Positions 1-5,703 of a DNA stretch of 7,196 nucleotides are shown in pieces (position 1 is the first letter of the stretch; each line of letters begins with the position of its first letter). The stretch comes from an uncultured Ruminococcus sp. (GTDB taxonomy: Bacteria; Bacillota; Clostridia; Oscillospirales; Acutalibacteraceae), in NCBI GenBank assembly GCA_902773065.1, contig CACYDD010000258.1, forward strand, positions 1-7,196. The letters run 5' to 3'. The notes below the pieces were generated by a model. That model was given only the letters and a program-made list of their open reading frames with translations. It did no database searches and was not told where the DNA came from. The position numbers were made by a program, and so were the translations under genes.

Positions 1-17
1 ACTTTATCGCCGCGTTT

Positions 18-222
18 CAAAATATTTTTGATGATAACTTTGTAATAGTTGACCCTTTTATTAATGCAACATGCATAATGAATGGCACGGGAAGGTTTTC
101 TGAAAAAATACTGACCGAACAGCCCGAAAGGACTGCACGGTCAGTATTTTCTTTTTGGGAAATATTGGCTATTACTGTATCAAAATATTTTTTGTGAAAG
201 TTTTCAGAAAGTTGACCTTTTG
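18..222. repeat. Two direct copies of a ~42-bp repeat (18-59 and 181-222)
   Basis: Copy 1 (18-59) and copy 2 (181-222) align without gaps at 31 of 42 positions. The match includes an identical 12-mer CAAAATATTTTT (18-29, 181-192) and an identical AGTTGACC (47-54, 210-217), both 29 nt from the copy start. The copies flank the 105-150 hairpin. Part of the match lies in AT-rich DNA, so common origin is likely but not certain. The rest of 1-297 shows no gene I can support. Confidence 0.45.
105..150. terminator. Long hairpin, probable bidirectional rho-independent terminator
   Basis: A 13-bp perfect outer stem pairs 105-117 (AAAATACTGACCG) with 138-150 (CGGTCAGTATTTT). An inner stem pairs 120-125 with 130-135 with one mismatch and is capped by a GAAA tetraloop (126-129). 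The 3' arm ends in TTTT followed by CTTTTT (to 156), and the 5' arm begins with an A run, so each strand has a T-rich tail. This fits an intrinsic terminator for a gene to the left of the window, possibly working in both directions. No gene that it would terminate can be recognised in positions 1-104. Confidence 0.7.
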
Positions 223-230
223 AGGTCAAC
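211..230. promoter_or_regulatory. 20-nt palindrome, possible operator or small hairpin
   Basis: GTTGACCT (211-218) and AGGTCAAC (223-230) are perfect inverted repeats around a 4-nt centre, and the site lies 67 bp upstream of the replisome organizer start. No T tract follows, so it is not an obvious terminator. An operator for a dimeric regulator is one reading. No regulator gene is visible nearby, so the role is inferred. Confidence 0.35.
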
Positions 231-297
231 AAAACGATCAGAATGAGGGACTTGTGAAAGGGTACTCTTAAAAAACAATTTGTTTCGGAGGTAAAAA

Positions 298-771
298 TTG
301 GAAAATAGCGGATTTATTAAATTGCATCGTAAGATGTTGGAGTGGGAATGGTATACAGATAATAATACAAAGATTTTGTTTTTACATTGCCTGCTCAAAG
401 CAAATTACAAAGACAAAGAGTGGCAGGGAAGAACAATAAAACGTGGTAGTTTTGTGACGAGTATCAGGCATTTATCGGAAGAAACAGGACTTTCAATACG
501 ACAAACAAGAACGGCACTTGAACATCTGATTTCGACACACGAAATAACACACAAAACAACTGCTAAATACATCATTATTACTATTGTTTCATGCGCTGAA
601 TATCAAAATGTTGACACACAAACCGACAAACAAAAGACAAGCAAACGGCACAAAAAGCGACAAGCTAACGATAAACAAACGACAACAACTAAAGAAAAGA
701 AAGAAGTATATGTATCTCCTACGGAGATACATATACAGAAAAAAACAAAAATCGTGCGAGCCTGCCGCTGA
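298..771 (+). CDS. Phage-type replisome organizer, N-terminal part (frame-disrupted)
   Basis: The translation begins with GFIKLHRKMLEWEWYTD, then LFLHCLLKANYKDKEWQG, RGSFVTS and LSIRQTRTALEHL (residues 5-77). This is the typical N-terminal winged-helix region of prophage and integrative-element replisome organizers (DnaD-like initiators). In that family it binds origin DNA and helps load the host helicase. The start is TTG at 298, set by GGAGG at 287-291 with a 6-nt spacer. ITIVSCAEYQ (residues 94-103) leads into a Lys/Gln/Thr-rich linker (about 104-137). The frame ends at TGA 769-771 inside a GC-rich hairpin, before any C-terminal domain. The expected C-terminal half continues in the +1 frame to 1054. 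No integrase, helicase loader or structural phage gene accompanies it, so it is probably a remnant. The N-terminal family call is firm; present function is doubtful. Confidence 0.8.
   Translation: MENSGFIKLHRKMLEWEWYTDNNTKILFLHCLLKANYKDKEWQGRTIKRGSFVTSIRHLSEETGLSIRQTRTALEHLISTHEITHKTTAKYIIITIVSCAEYQNVDTQTDKQKTSKRHKKRQANDKQTTTTKEKKEVYVSPTEIHIQKKTKIVRACR
706..736. repeat. Perfect 14-bp hairpin in the organizer linker
   Basis: Positions 706-719 (GTATATGTATCTCC) pair perfectly with 723-736 around a TAC loop. The hairpin lies inside the reading frame, at the end of the Lys-rich linker and directly before the A7 run. There is no T tract after it, so it is not a typical terminator. It may be an origin element within the initiator gene or a small inserted palindrome. 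Confidence 0.75.
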
Positions 772-1054
772 GGGCGGCGGCTCGCACGAGGAAAAAACAG
801 AAGCGAATCGGGAGCGCAGCCACTGCGTGAGTGTGGCAGAAATCAGAAAGTTTGCGGCGACTGTTCGGGGCGGTGATGATTATAACGCCTGTGATTTTCG
901 CAGAGGTTTTATCAGGTCAAAAACAAAATTCCCTGATGATTGGCAGGATATTTTCACACGATTTGCCGCTGCTGACAGGCAGGCGCAAGATGAATTTTTG
1001 GATAAACTGCAAAGCGGTGTATACAGGGAAAAGTGGGGTAGTGTGGAAATGTGA
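740..1054 (+). pseudogene. C-terminal half of the replisome organizer in the +1 frame
   Basis: This frame reads on from the linker of the 298-771 gene. From about 833 it encodes VAEIRKFAATVRGG, CDFRRGFIRSKTKFPDDWQDIF and a helical tail ending REKWGSVEM. It has no ATG until the final Met codon and no well-placed ribosome binding site, so it is unlikely to be a separate gene. Removing one A from the A7 run at 739-745 would join it in frame to the N-terminal part and give a protein of about 250 residues. The likely cause is an indel in that run: a real mutation, an assembly error or transcript slippage. The exact shift point could be anywhere from about 715 to 768. I do not recognise the C-terminal sequence as a named domain. 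Confidence 0.6.
752..789. repeat. GC-rich 16-bp hairpin containing the premature stop
   Basis: TCGTGCGAGCC (752-762) pairs with 779-789. The stem extends with GCCGC (764-768) against 774-778, with a single bulged T at 763. The stop codon TGA 769-771 of the N-terminal frame sits in the loop. The GC-rich block contrasts sharply with the A-rich sequence around it. There is no T tract downstream, so a rho-independent terminator is unlikely. Confidence 0.75.
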
Positions 1055-1119
1055 AGCGCGGCAATGAATGATGGTTTACAATAAACCAGAGCGCGAATCG
1101 GGAGCACAGGCTCTGTGCT
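803..1119. repeat. Two copies of a hairpin repeat starting GCGAATCGGGAGC
   Basis: The 13-mer GCGAATCGGGAGC occurs at 803-815 and 1093-1105. Each copy is followed by a short hairpin: CGCAG/CTGCG (815-819 with 823-827) in the first, and AGCACAG/CTGTGCT (1103-1109 with 1113-1119) in the second. The loop is three nucleotides in both. At the corresponding stem position the pair is G-C (816-826) in one copy and A-T (1106-1116) in the other, so sequence changed while pairing was kept. The first copy lies within the organizer's C-terminal frame and the second lies downstream of its stop. Confidence 0.6.
1072..1119 (+). terminator. Tandem hairpins after the organizer gene, possible terminator
   Basis: TGGTTTA (1072-1078) and TAAACCA (1082-1088) form a 7-bp hairpin with a CAA loop. 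The 1103-1119 hairpin follows and leads into TAAATTTCTTT. The T tract is weak, so termination is only suggested. The position fits: after the organizer stop (1054) and before the next promoter (1161). Confidence 0.35.
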
Positions 1120-1142
1120 TAAATTTCTTTAAATAAGGACTG

Positions 1143-1169
1143 TTAAAACAGGGAAAAATATGTTATGAT
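1143..1169 (+). promoter_or_regulatory. Extended -10 promoter for the rbfA operon
   Basis: TGTTATGAT (1161-1169) is an extended -10 element (TG, one base, TATGAT). A weak -35 candidate, TTAAAA, lies at 1143-1148 with a 15-bp spacer. Transcription would begin near 1176, leaving a short leader before ATG 1203. It is the only plausible promoter seen between the organizer remnant and the 1203-3948 gene run. Confidence 0.5.
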
Positions 1170-1202
1170 AGATATGATTATACAATGAAAGGCGTGATGA
1201 CA

Positions 1203-1697
1203 ATGAAACGGCTTGAAACGGAAAGCGGCAGAAATTTCAGTTACAGCTCCGATATTGCTGCATTGGAACAATATTATCAGAAACAGTATGAGCTGATCAA
1301 AAAGGGAAATACTGACCTTGCCACTCTGGAACTTGTAATGCTGGGAAATGCACTGGATTTTATTAATTTTGTCAAAAAATCGATGGGTATGACCCTGAAC
1401 AGTGAAGAAAAATCCGCTGAAGCTTTTGAAGAAGTGATGGATGCATTGTGCAGAGGGATCATTAATAAAAATCTGTTTGACAAAGAAAATAATATTGCAA
1501 AAAAAGCAGGTGCCTATTTAGGCTTTTTAATTATCGCCAATATTGGAGGAGAATGGACCGATACCGAAAACGGCGAAGCAGTTGTGATCAAGGGCAGAAC
1601 AGTCTATGTGGTGGATTTTGTGCAGAACAGACTGATGAGCGGAACGGAACTTGATGCCGCAGATTATTATAGAAAAGTAAAAACACTCAGAGATTAA
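1203..1697 (+). CDS. Uncharacterised 164-aa protein upstream of rbfA
   Basis: I do not recognise this protein by name. It has no signal peptide or membrane segment and is probably cytoplasmic. The N-terminal half is helical and charged. The C-terminal third holds the clearest pattern: GAYLGFLI (residues 103-110), GGEW (115-118), a short strand VVIKGRTVYVVDFV (127-140) and QNRLMSG (141-147). A 'GAYLG...GGEW...V..RL..G' layout recalls small DUF3806-like domains, but that is only a resemblance. I prefer ATG 1203, with AAAGG at 1188-1192 and a 10-nt spacer. ATG 1185 has no ribosome binding site and would add six residues; ATG 1197 is also possible. It ends 18 nt before rbfA with no terminator between, so it is probably the first gene of that operon. 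Whether it has a role in ribosome maturation cannot be told from the sequence. Confidence 0.75.
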   Translation: MKRLETESGRNFSYSSDIAALEQYYQKQYELIKKGNTDLATLELVMLGNALDFINFVKKSMGMTLNSEEKSAEAFEEVMDALCRGIINKNLFDKENNIAKKAGAYLGFLIIANIGGEWTDTENGEAVVIKGRTVYVVDFVQNRLMSGTELDAADYYRKVKTLRD

Positions 1698-1715
1698 TTA
1701 GCGGAGGATTTATTT

Positions 1716-2102
1716 ATGGCAAATCACAGAGCGGACAGAATGTCCGAAGATATACAGAGAGAGCTGGCAGCAATACTCAGGGAAATGAAAGACCCGCGCC
1801 TGCATGACGGAATACTCAGCGTTGTCAGGTGCGATATGGCGCATGACCTTTCCTTTTGCAGAGTATATATCAGCTCCATGAACGGAATAGAAACTGCAAA
1901 AACAGCGGTAAAGGCACTGAAAAATGCTCAGGGCTTTATCAGGCGTGAGCTTGGTACAAGACTGAAACTCAGATATGCGCCGGCACTTGCCTTTGAAGCA
2001 ACTGATTCGATCGAATACAGTGCCAATATTTCAAGAATCCTGATGGATATTGATCTGAAACCTATCGAAGAGGATGATAACAACACGGAGGATCATGAAT
2101 GA
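1716..2102 (+). CDS. rbfA: 30S ribosome-binding factor A
   Basis: RbfA is a small KH-fold protein that binds the 30S subunit, assists late 16S rRNA processing and is important in the cold. At 128 residues it has the usual length. Family landmarks are the start HRADRMSEDIQRELAAILREMKDPRL, then LSVVRCDMAHDLSFCRVYISSM (about 34-55), and APALAFEATDSIEYSANISRIL near the C terminus, ending in an acidic tail. ATG 1716 is preceded by GGAGGA (1703-1708) with a 7-nt spacer. Its stop overlaps the next start (ATGA, 2099-2102), which suggests translational coupling. infB, the common upstream partner, is not in the window; instead there is an uncharacterised gene and a mobile-element remnant. Identification is secure. 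Confidence 0.96.
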   Translation: MANHRADRMSEDIQRELAAILREMKDPRLHDGILSVVRCDMAHDLSFCRVYISSMNGIETAKTAVKALKNAQGFIRRELGTRLKLRYAPALAFEATDSIEYSANISRILMDIDLKPIEEDDNNTEDHE

Positions 2103-3058
2103 AAGCAATTACCCTTGAGCAGGCAGCGAACCTGCTGTTTGAAAACGATAACTTTCTCGTGTTGATGCACAAATCTCCCGACGGCGATGCTGTCGGGAGT
2201 GCATATGCACTGTGCATGGTGCTGAGGAGCATGGGAAAAAAAGCGAATCCACTTTGCGGCGATGAAATACCGCCTATGTATGATTATTTTACAAGATATG
2301 TTGAGCCGCAGGATTTTGAACCGCAATACATCGTAAGTGTTGACCTTGCTTCTGTGGGACTTCTCAGCGGCAAGGCAAAGGATTATGCAGACAAAGTAAA
2401 CCTTTGTATTGACCATCACGGTTCAAACACAGGTTTTGCGGAATATGGCTATATTGACGGAAAAATATCGTCCTGTGCCGAGATCATCAAATCTCTTTTT
2501 GATGTCATGAAAATCGATATTGACAAAAATGTTGCCAATGCGGTATTTACAGGGATCTGCACGGACACGGGCTGTTTTAAATATTCGGCTGTTTCGCCGC
2601 AGACACACAGAGTGGCTGCTGATCTGATGGAAGCAGGTGCTGAAAGTGCCGATATCTGTCATCTGATGTTTGACAGCAAATCAAGAGCAAAATTAGAACT
2701 TGAAAGAATGGTACTCGAAACACTGGAATTCAGCGAACAGGGGCAAATCGCATTTATCTGTATTTCACAGGAAGCAATGGAAAAATCAGGTGCGGTTCAG
2801 TGTGATACCGACGGTATCGCCAGTATACCAAGACAGATCGAGGGCGTAAAGATCGGGATCACCATGAAAGAAAAGGAGGGCGGAGAATTCCGCTTCTCTG
2901 TTCGCACGGCAGACGATATCGACGCTTCTGAAATATGTAAACGGTTCGGAGGCGGCGGTCACAAAGCAGCGGCAGGATGCAGCATACATAAAGAACAGAC
3001 AGCGGCGAAGGAAGAAATGCTCAAAGCCTGCAAAGCCGCATTGAATGGTGCAGAATGA
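2099..3058 (+). CDS. nrnA: DHH/DHHA1 phosphoesterase, NrnA type (nano-RNase / pAp phosphatase)
   Basis: The family is represented by Bacillus NrnA, which degrades 2-5-nt RNA fragments and dephosphorylates 3'-phosphoadenosine 5'-phosphate in the cytoplasm. All expected metal-binding motifs are visible: H24-x3-D28-x-D30 (MHKSPDGDAVGS), D82 in VSVDLAS, D105-H106-H107 with N110, and D156 in GICTDTG. The C-terminal DHHA1 domain carries GGGGHKAAAG (284-293), which binds substrate. The length of 319 aa is normal. It overlaps rbfA by 4 nt and truB by 4 nt (ATGA at each junction), so the three are probably translated as a coupled set. The exact substrate, oligoribonucleotide, pAp or a cyclic-di-nucleotide product, is inferred from the family. 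Confidence 0.92.
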   Translation: MKAITLEQAANLLFENDNFLVLMHKSPDGDAVGSAYALCMVLRSMGKKANPLCGDEIPPMYDYFTRYVEPQDFEPQYIVSVDLASVGLLSGKAKDYADKVNLCIDHHGSNTGFAEYGYIDGKISSCAEIIKSLFDVMKIDIDKNVANAVFTGICTDTGCFKYSAVSPQTHRVAADLMEAGAESADICHLMFDSKSRAKLELERMVLETLEFSEQGQIAFICISQEAMEKSGAVQCDTDGIASIPRQIEGVKIGITMKEKEGGEFRFSVRTADDIDASEICKRFGGGGHKAAAGCSIHKEQTAAKEEMLKACKAALNGAE

Positions 3059-3948
3059 ACGGAATTATCGTAATCAATAAGCAGGAGGGCTTTACCTCAT
3101 TTGATGTGGTAGCAGTAGTAAGAGGAATTCTGCGTGAAAAGAAAATCGGGCACAGCGGCACACTTGACCCGATGGCGACAGGTGTTCTGCCTGTCCTTAT
3201 CGGCAGGGCGGCAAAGGCACAGTCACTGCTGCCTGATACCGATAAGCAGTATCGGGCAGGGTTCAGGCTTGGCATGACGACCGATACACTAGATATCACC
3301 GGAAAGGTTCTCAGTGAAACAAAAGCCGCCTGCACAAAAGAAGAAATACAGAAAATACTTCCGCATTTCCGGGGAAATATCATGCAGATACCGCCGATGT
3401 ATTCAGCGGTACAAAAAAACGGTGTCCGTCTTTATGACCTTGCAAGGCAGGGAATCGAAGTGGAAAGAGAAGCACGTCCTGTTACTGTTGATACATTGGA
3501 ACTGGAATCCTTTGATCAGGAAACACAAAGCGGAACGCTCATTATTTCCTGTTCCAAAGGAACTTACATCAGAGTGATTTGTGATGATATCGGGAAAGAA
3601 CTTGGCTGCGGCTGTGTGATGACTTCGCTTGTACGTACCAAAGCCTGCGGCTATACACTGGACGATGCAGTTACTTTAAAAGAACTGGAACAAATCAAAA
3701 ACGAGGACAGGGTATCGGAAATTCTCCGCCCGACAGACAGTATTTTTACCTGCTTCGATAAAATCAATGTCAGCGAAAAGCAGGCAACAAGATTTTCTAA
3801 CGGCGGCGGACTGATGCTTGACAGGGTGAAAGCACTGAAAACAAAAGAGAACGGAAAACTCTATCGGGTTTACGGCGGAAAAGAATTTTTAGGTCTTGGT
3901 GTTGTGAATCTGGAAAAAAACGAACTTTCTGTGAAAAAGAAATTCTGA
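3055..3948 (+). CDS. truB: tRNA pseudouridine(55) synthase TruB
   Basis: TruB converts uridine 55 in the T-loop of tRNAs to pseudouridine. The catalytic aspartate is D38 in GHSGTLDPMATGVLPVLIG (residues 32-50). Other family motifs are the N-terminal GIIVINKQEGFTSFDVV, PPMYSAVQKNGVRLYDLARQGI, the RNA-binding SKGTYIRVICDDIGKELG and LVRTKACGYTLDDAVTL. The 297-residue length and the C-terminal KLYRVYGGKEFLGLGVV strand match the Firmicutes form. The start overlaps the nrnA-type gene by 4 nt. In many Firmicutes ribF follows directly, but here about 600 nt with a MITE-like element lies between truB and the next gene, so ribF probably depends on a separate promoter or on read-through. Confidence 0.96.
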   Translation: MNGIIVINKQEGFTSFDVVAVVRGILREKKIGHSGTLDPMATGVLPVLIGRAAKAQSLLPDTDKQYRAGFRLGMTTDTLDITGKVLSETKAACTKEEIQKILPHFRGNIMQIPPMYSAVQKNGVRLYDLARQGIEVEREARPVTVDTLELESFDQETQSGTLIISCSKGTYIRVICDDIGKELGCGCVMTSLVRTKACGYTLDDAVTLKELEQIKNEDRVSEILRPTDSIFTCFDKINVSEKQATRFSNGGGLMLDRVKALKTKENGKLYRVYGGKEFLGLGVVNLEKNELSVKKKF

Positions 3949-4011
3949 ACTTTATTATACGTTATACAAAAAAGGCAATGTTGTCAATTAAGCGGTCGGA
4001 AGATATCTCCC

Positions 4012-4042
4012 CCCTTAACTATTTATCGTAAGGGAAGTTTTC
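4012..4042 (+). terminator. Possible weak terminator after truB
   Basis: CCCTTA (4012-4017) and TAAGGG (4029-4034) form a 6-bp stem with an 11-nt loop, followed within two bases by GTTTTCT. The stem is short and the loop long, so termination would be weak at best. Its place just past truB and just before the MITE-like element is the main argument for it. Confidence 0.25.
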
Positions 4043-4045
4043 TGT

Positions 4046-4464
4046 CCCCCTGAACCCCTCCGTCAAAAACCGCACAAGTTTCTACAAAGTTTTAAGTTAT
4101 ATATGAACGCTAATTCTATATTTTGTTCAACTTTATTGTGGCGGTTTTTGCCACCTCCCCTTTCAGGGGAGGCAAGTTGTTTCTTCTTTTGTAGTTTGTT
4201 GTGAAGATTAGTTTTTTGAAATAACTTATGCGGAAAATTTATCAAGTAGAATTTTTTGATTTCAAATTTAGTGTTTTTAGTGAGATTTTTTATACTTGAA
4301 ATTCATCAAAAAGTTTTTTCAGCGTACAAATCTCGCCTCCCCTGAAAGGGGGAGGCGGCAAAAATTGCCAGATGAAATTTAAGCAAACGATGAATTTAAA
4401 TAGCATACAGAACTTGAATTCACTAAAAAACTCACCGCAATTTTTGACGGAGGGGTTCAGGGGG
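4046..4464. mobile_element. MITE-like palindromic element with 24-bp terminal inverted repeats
   Basis: The 24 bp at 4046-4069 (beginning CCCCCTGAACCCCTCCGTC) are the perfect inverse of 4441-4464. Inside, a second inverted pair at 4145-4173 and 4335-4364 is nearly identical, each with a GC hairpin (CCTCCCCT/AGGGGAGG at 4154-4172; GCCTCCCC/GGGGAGGC at 4335-4356). Each half also folds on itself: 4065-4077 with 4136-4149, and 4359-4368 with 4437-4446. There is no credible protein-coding gene inside, and the centre is AT-rich. This is the build of a non-autonomous miniature inverted-repeat element needing a transposase in trans. I see no clear target-site duplication. It splits the truB-ribF neighbourhood, and the T-rich stretch after the left GC hairpin (4174-4190) might act as a terminator. 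Similar CCTCCCC-TTTC-GGGGAGG repeats are common in gut Firmicutes, as far as I recall. Confidence 0.75.
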
Positions 4465-4558
4465 CGCATGAAGCTACCTTTTTTATAGAACTAAAGCGGG
4501 AAAATAAGCTAAAAATTCTTAAGCTGACAGCATTGACACAAGAAGGGAATTGATTGTC

Positions 4559-4750
4559 ATGGAAATAGCAGGCTGGATCATATTTGGTTTTATTATTGTT
4601 GTCATTATTATTGCAGGACTCAGAAATGCCAATCAGGGTTACACCATTGGCAGCGGAATGTTCAAAAACAGTGACGGAAACCTTAACAAAGACGAACACC
4701 TTGACCCTTCGGATTATGACTACTATAATCATAAAGGAAAATTGAAGTAA
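4559..4750 (+). CDS. 63-aa single-pass membrane protein upstream of ribF
   Basis: The protein has one hydrophobic helix, IAGWIIFGFIIVVIIIAGL (residues 3-21), followed by a hydrophilic tail rich in Asn, Asp, Tyr and Lys. It is not a recognised family. There is no signal peptidase site, so it is probably anchored by its N-terminal helix. ATG 4559 is preferred because AAGGGA (4543-4548) stands 10 nt upstream; the TTG at 4550 is too close to that site. The stop is 12 nt before the ribF start, so the two are probably co-transcribed. The tail segment from N37 to E46 (N-x-D-G-x-L-x3-E) resembles the second half of an EF-hand loop but lacks the first acidic position. Function is unknown. Confidence 0.7.
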   Translation: MEIAGWIIFGFIIVVIIIAGLRNANQGYTIGSGMFKNSDGNLNKDEHLDPSDYDYYNHKGKLK

Positions 4751-4762
4751 TCGGAGAACAAC

Positions 4763-5689
4763 ATGGAGATCATAACAGAACTGGAACGCTCTGAAAAGCC
4801 TTCCTCAACAGCATTGGGATATTTTGACGGTATTCACAAAGGACACAGAGCGGTGATTGAAGAAGCAGTTGAGGAAGCAAAAAAAAGGGAACTTGTGCCG
4901 ACAGTGTTTACACTGCTGCAAAGCCCCAGAACAGTTCTCAGAGGCGAACAAAGCAATAATATTATCACGCTTGACGAGAAACTTTCCATTCTTGAAAATC
5001 TCGGCATTGAACAGGTGTACCTGATTGATTTTAACAGCATTAAGAATATTACCGCCAATGATTTTGTCCGTGATGTTCTGTGCGGCTGTTTTCATGCACG
5101 TCATGTTTCATGCGGATTTAATTATCATTTCGGGGCAGGTGCACAGGGCAGCGGTGAAAAGCTGGAAGAAGTGTGTAAGGAGTATGGTATTACTGTTTTT
5201 GCAAGGCCAAGGATTACCATGGATGAAAAACCGATCAGCTCGACAAGAATCCGTGAATGTATCGTCAGGGGCGATATTGAAGCTGCTAACAATATGCTCG
5301 GCAGACAGTATGGCTTTTGCCTGCCCGTGATCCACGGCAGACAACTCGGCAGACAGTGGGGAACGCCTACACTGAATCAGGAATTTCCCGAAGGACTTGT
5401 CAAACCTTGCTTTGGGGTATATGTTTCCGTTGTTACCGCCCACGGAAAAAAATACTGCGGCGTGACCAATGTAGGTGTGAAACCTACTGTCGGTTCGGAT
5501 AAGGTGCTGATCGAAACATGGATGCCTGATTATACTGGCAGAGATTTGTATGATGAAACGCTGGATGTAAGATTTCTGCAATTCATCAGAGGGGAAAGGA
5601 AATTTTCCGATATCGATGAATTAAAAGCCGAAATACTGAAAAACGGAGAGCTGGCAAAGCAGATTTTTAAAGAATATAATTTTAATTAA
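4763..5689 (+). CDS. ribF: Bifunctional riboflavin kinase / FMN adenylyltransferase
   Basis: RibF phosphorylates riboflavin to FMN and adenylates FMN to FAD in the cytoplasm. The N-terminal nucleotidyltransferase domain shows GYFDGIHKGH (residues 19-28) with both histidines of HxGH, CGFNYHFG (117-124) and SSTRIR (159-164). The C-terminal flavokinase domain (about 184-305) shows GRQWGTPTLN (196-205), GVTNVGVKPT (233-242) and the probable catalytic base E251 in IETWMPDY. Length, 308 aa, is normal. ATG 4763 follows GGAG (4753-4756) with a 6-nt spacer. Two positions look divergent: the usual TFxPHP is TLLQSP (50-55), and PTAN is PTLN. Despite these, the family assignment is secure. It sits in a tight run with three uncharacterised membrane proteins. 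No FMN riboswitch is evident upstream. Confidence 0.94.
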   Translation: MEIITELERSEKPSSTALGYFDGIHKGHRAVIEEAVEEAKKRELVPTVFTLLQSPRTVLRGEQSNNIITLDEKLSILENLGIEQVYLIDFNSIKNITANDFVRDVLCGCFHARHVSCGFNYHFGAGAQGSGEKLEEVCKEYGITVFARPRITMDEKPISSTRIRECIVRGDIEAANNMLGRQYGFCLPVIHGRQLGRQWGTPTLNQEFPEGLVKPCFGVYVSVVTAHGKKYCGVTNVGVKPTVGSDKVLIETWMPDYTGRDLYDETLDVRFLQFIRGERKFSDIDELKAEILKNGELAKQIFKEYNFN

Positions 5690-5703
5690 GGAAGTGATTG
5701 ATT

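Noticed and set aside
3..197. Open + strand frame from the window edge to TGA 195-197 as the end of an upstream gene
   Set aside because: It runs straight through the 105-150 terminator-like hairpin, has no recognisable protein pattern and is short. It cannot be excluded without the upstream sequence.
17..232. 71-codon minus-strand frame
   Set aside because: It is encoded by the direct repeats and the hairpin and starts within the 211-230 palindrome. I see no convincing ribosome binding site or recognisable domain.
739..746. Classical -1 programmed frameshift at the A-rich slippery site
   Set aside because: A -1 shift from the N-terminal frame enters a frame that stops near 830 and does not reach the likely C-terminal half; +1 or -2 would be needed.
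4063..4245. 60-codon minus-strand frame inside the intergenic element
   Set aside because: It is simply a translation of the inverted repeats and GC hairpin, with no protein features; the same palindromes give similar false frames in both directions.
4441..4472. Outward promoter from the right terminal repeat (TTGACG at 4444-4449) driving the 4559 gene
   Set aside because: No acceptable -10 lies about 17 bp downstream; TATAGA at 4484-4489 is too far away. No convincing promoter was found for this gene run.
4465..4762. FMN riboswitch upstream of ribF
   Set aside because: The conserved multi-stem FMN aptamer is not apparent, and a small coding gene fills most of the space.
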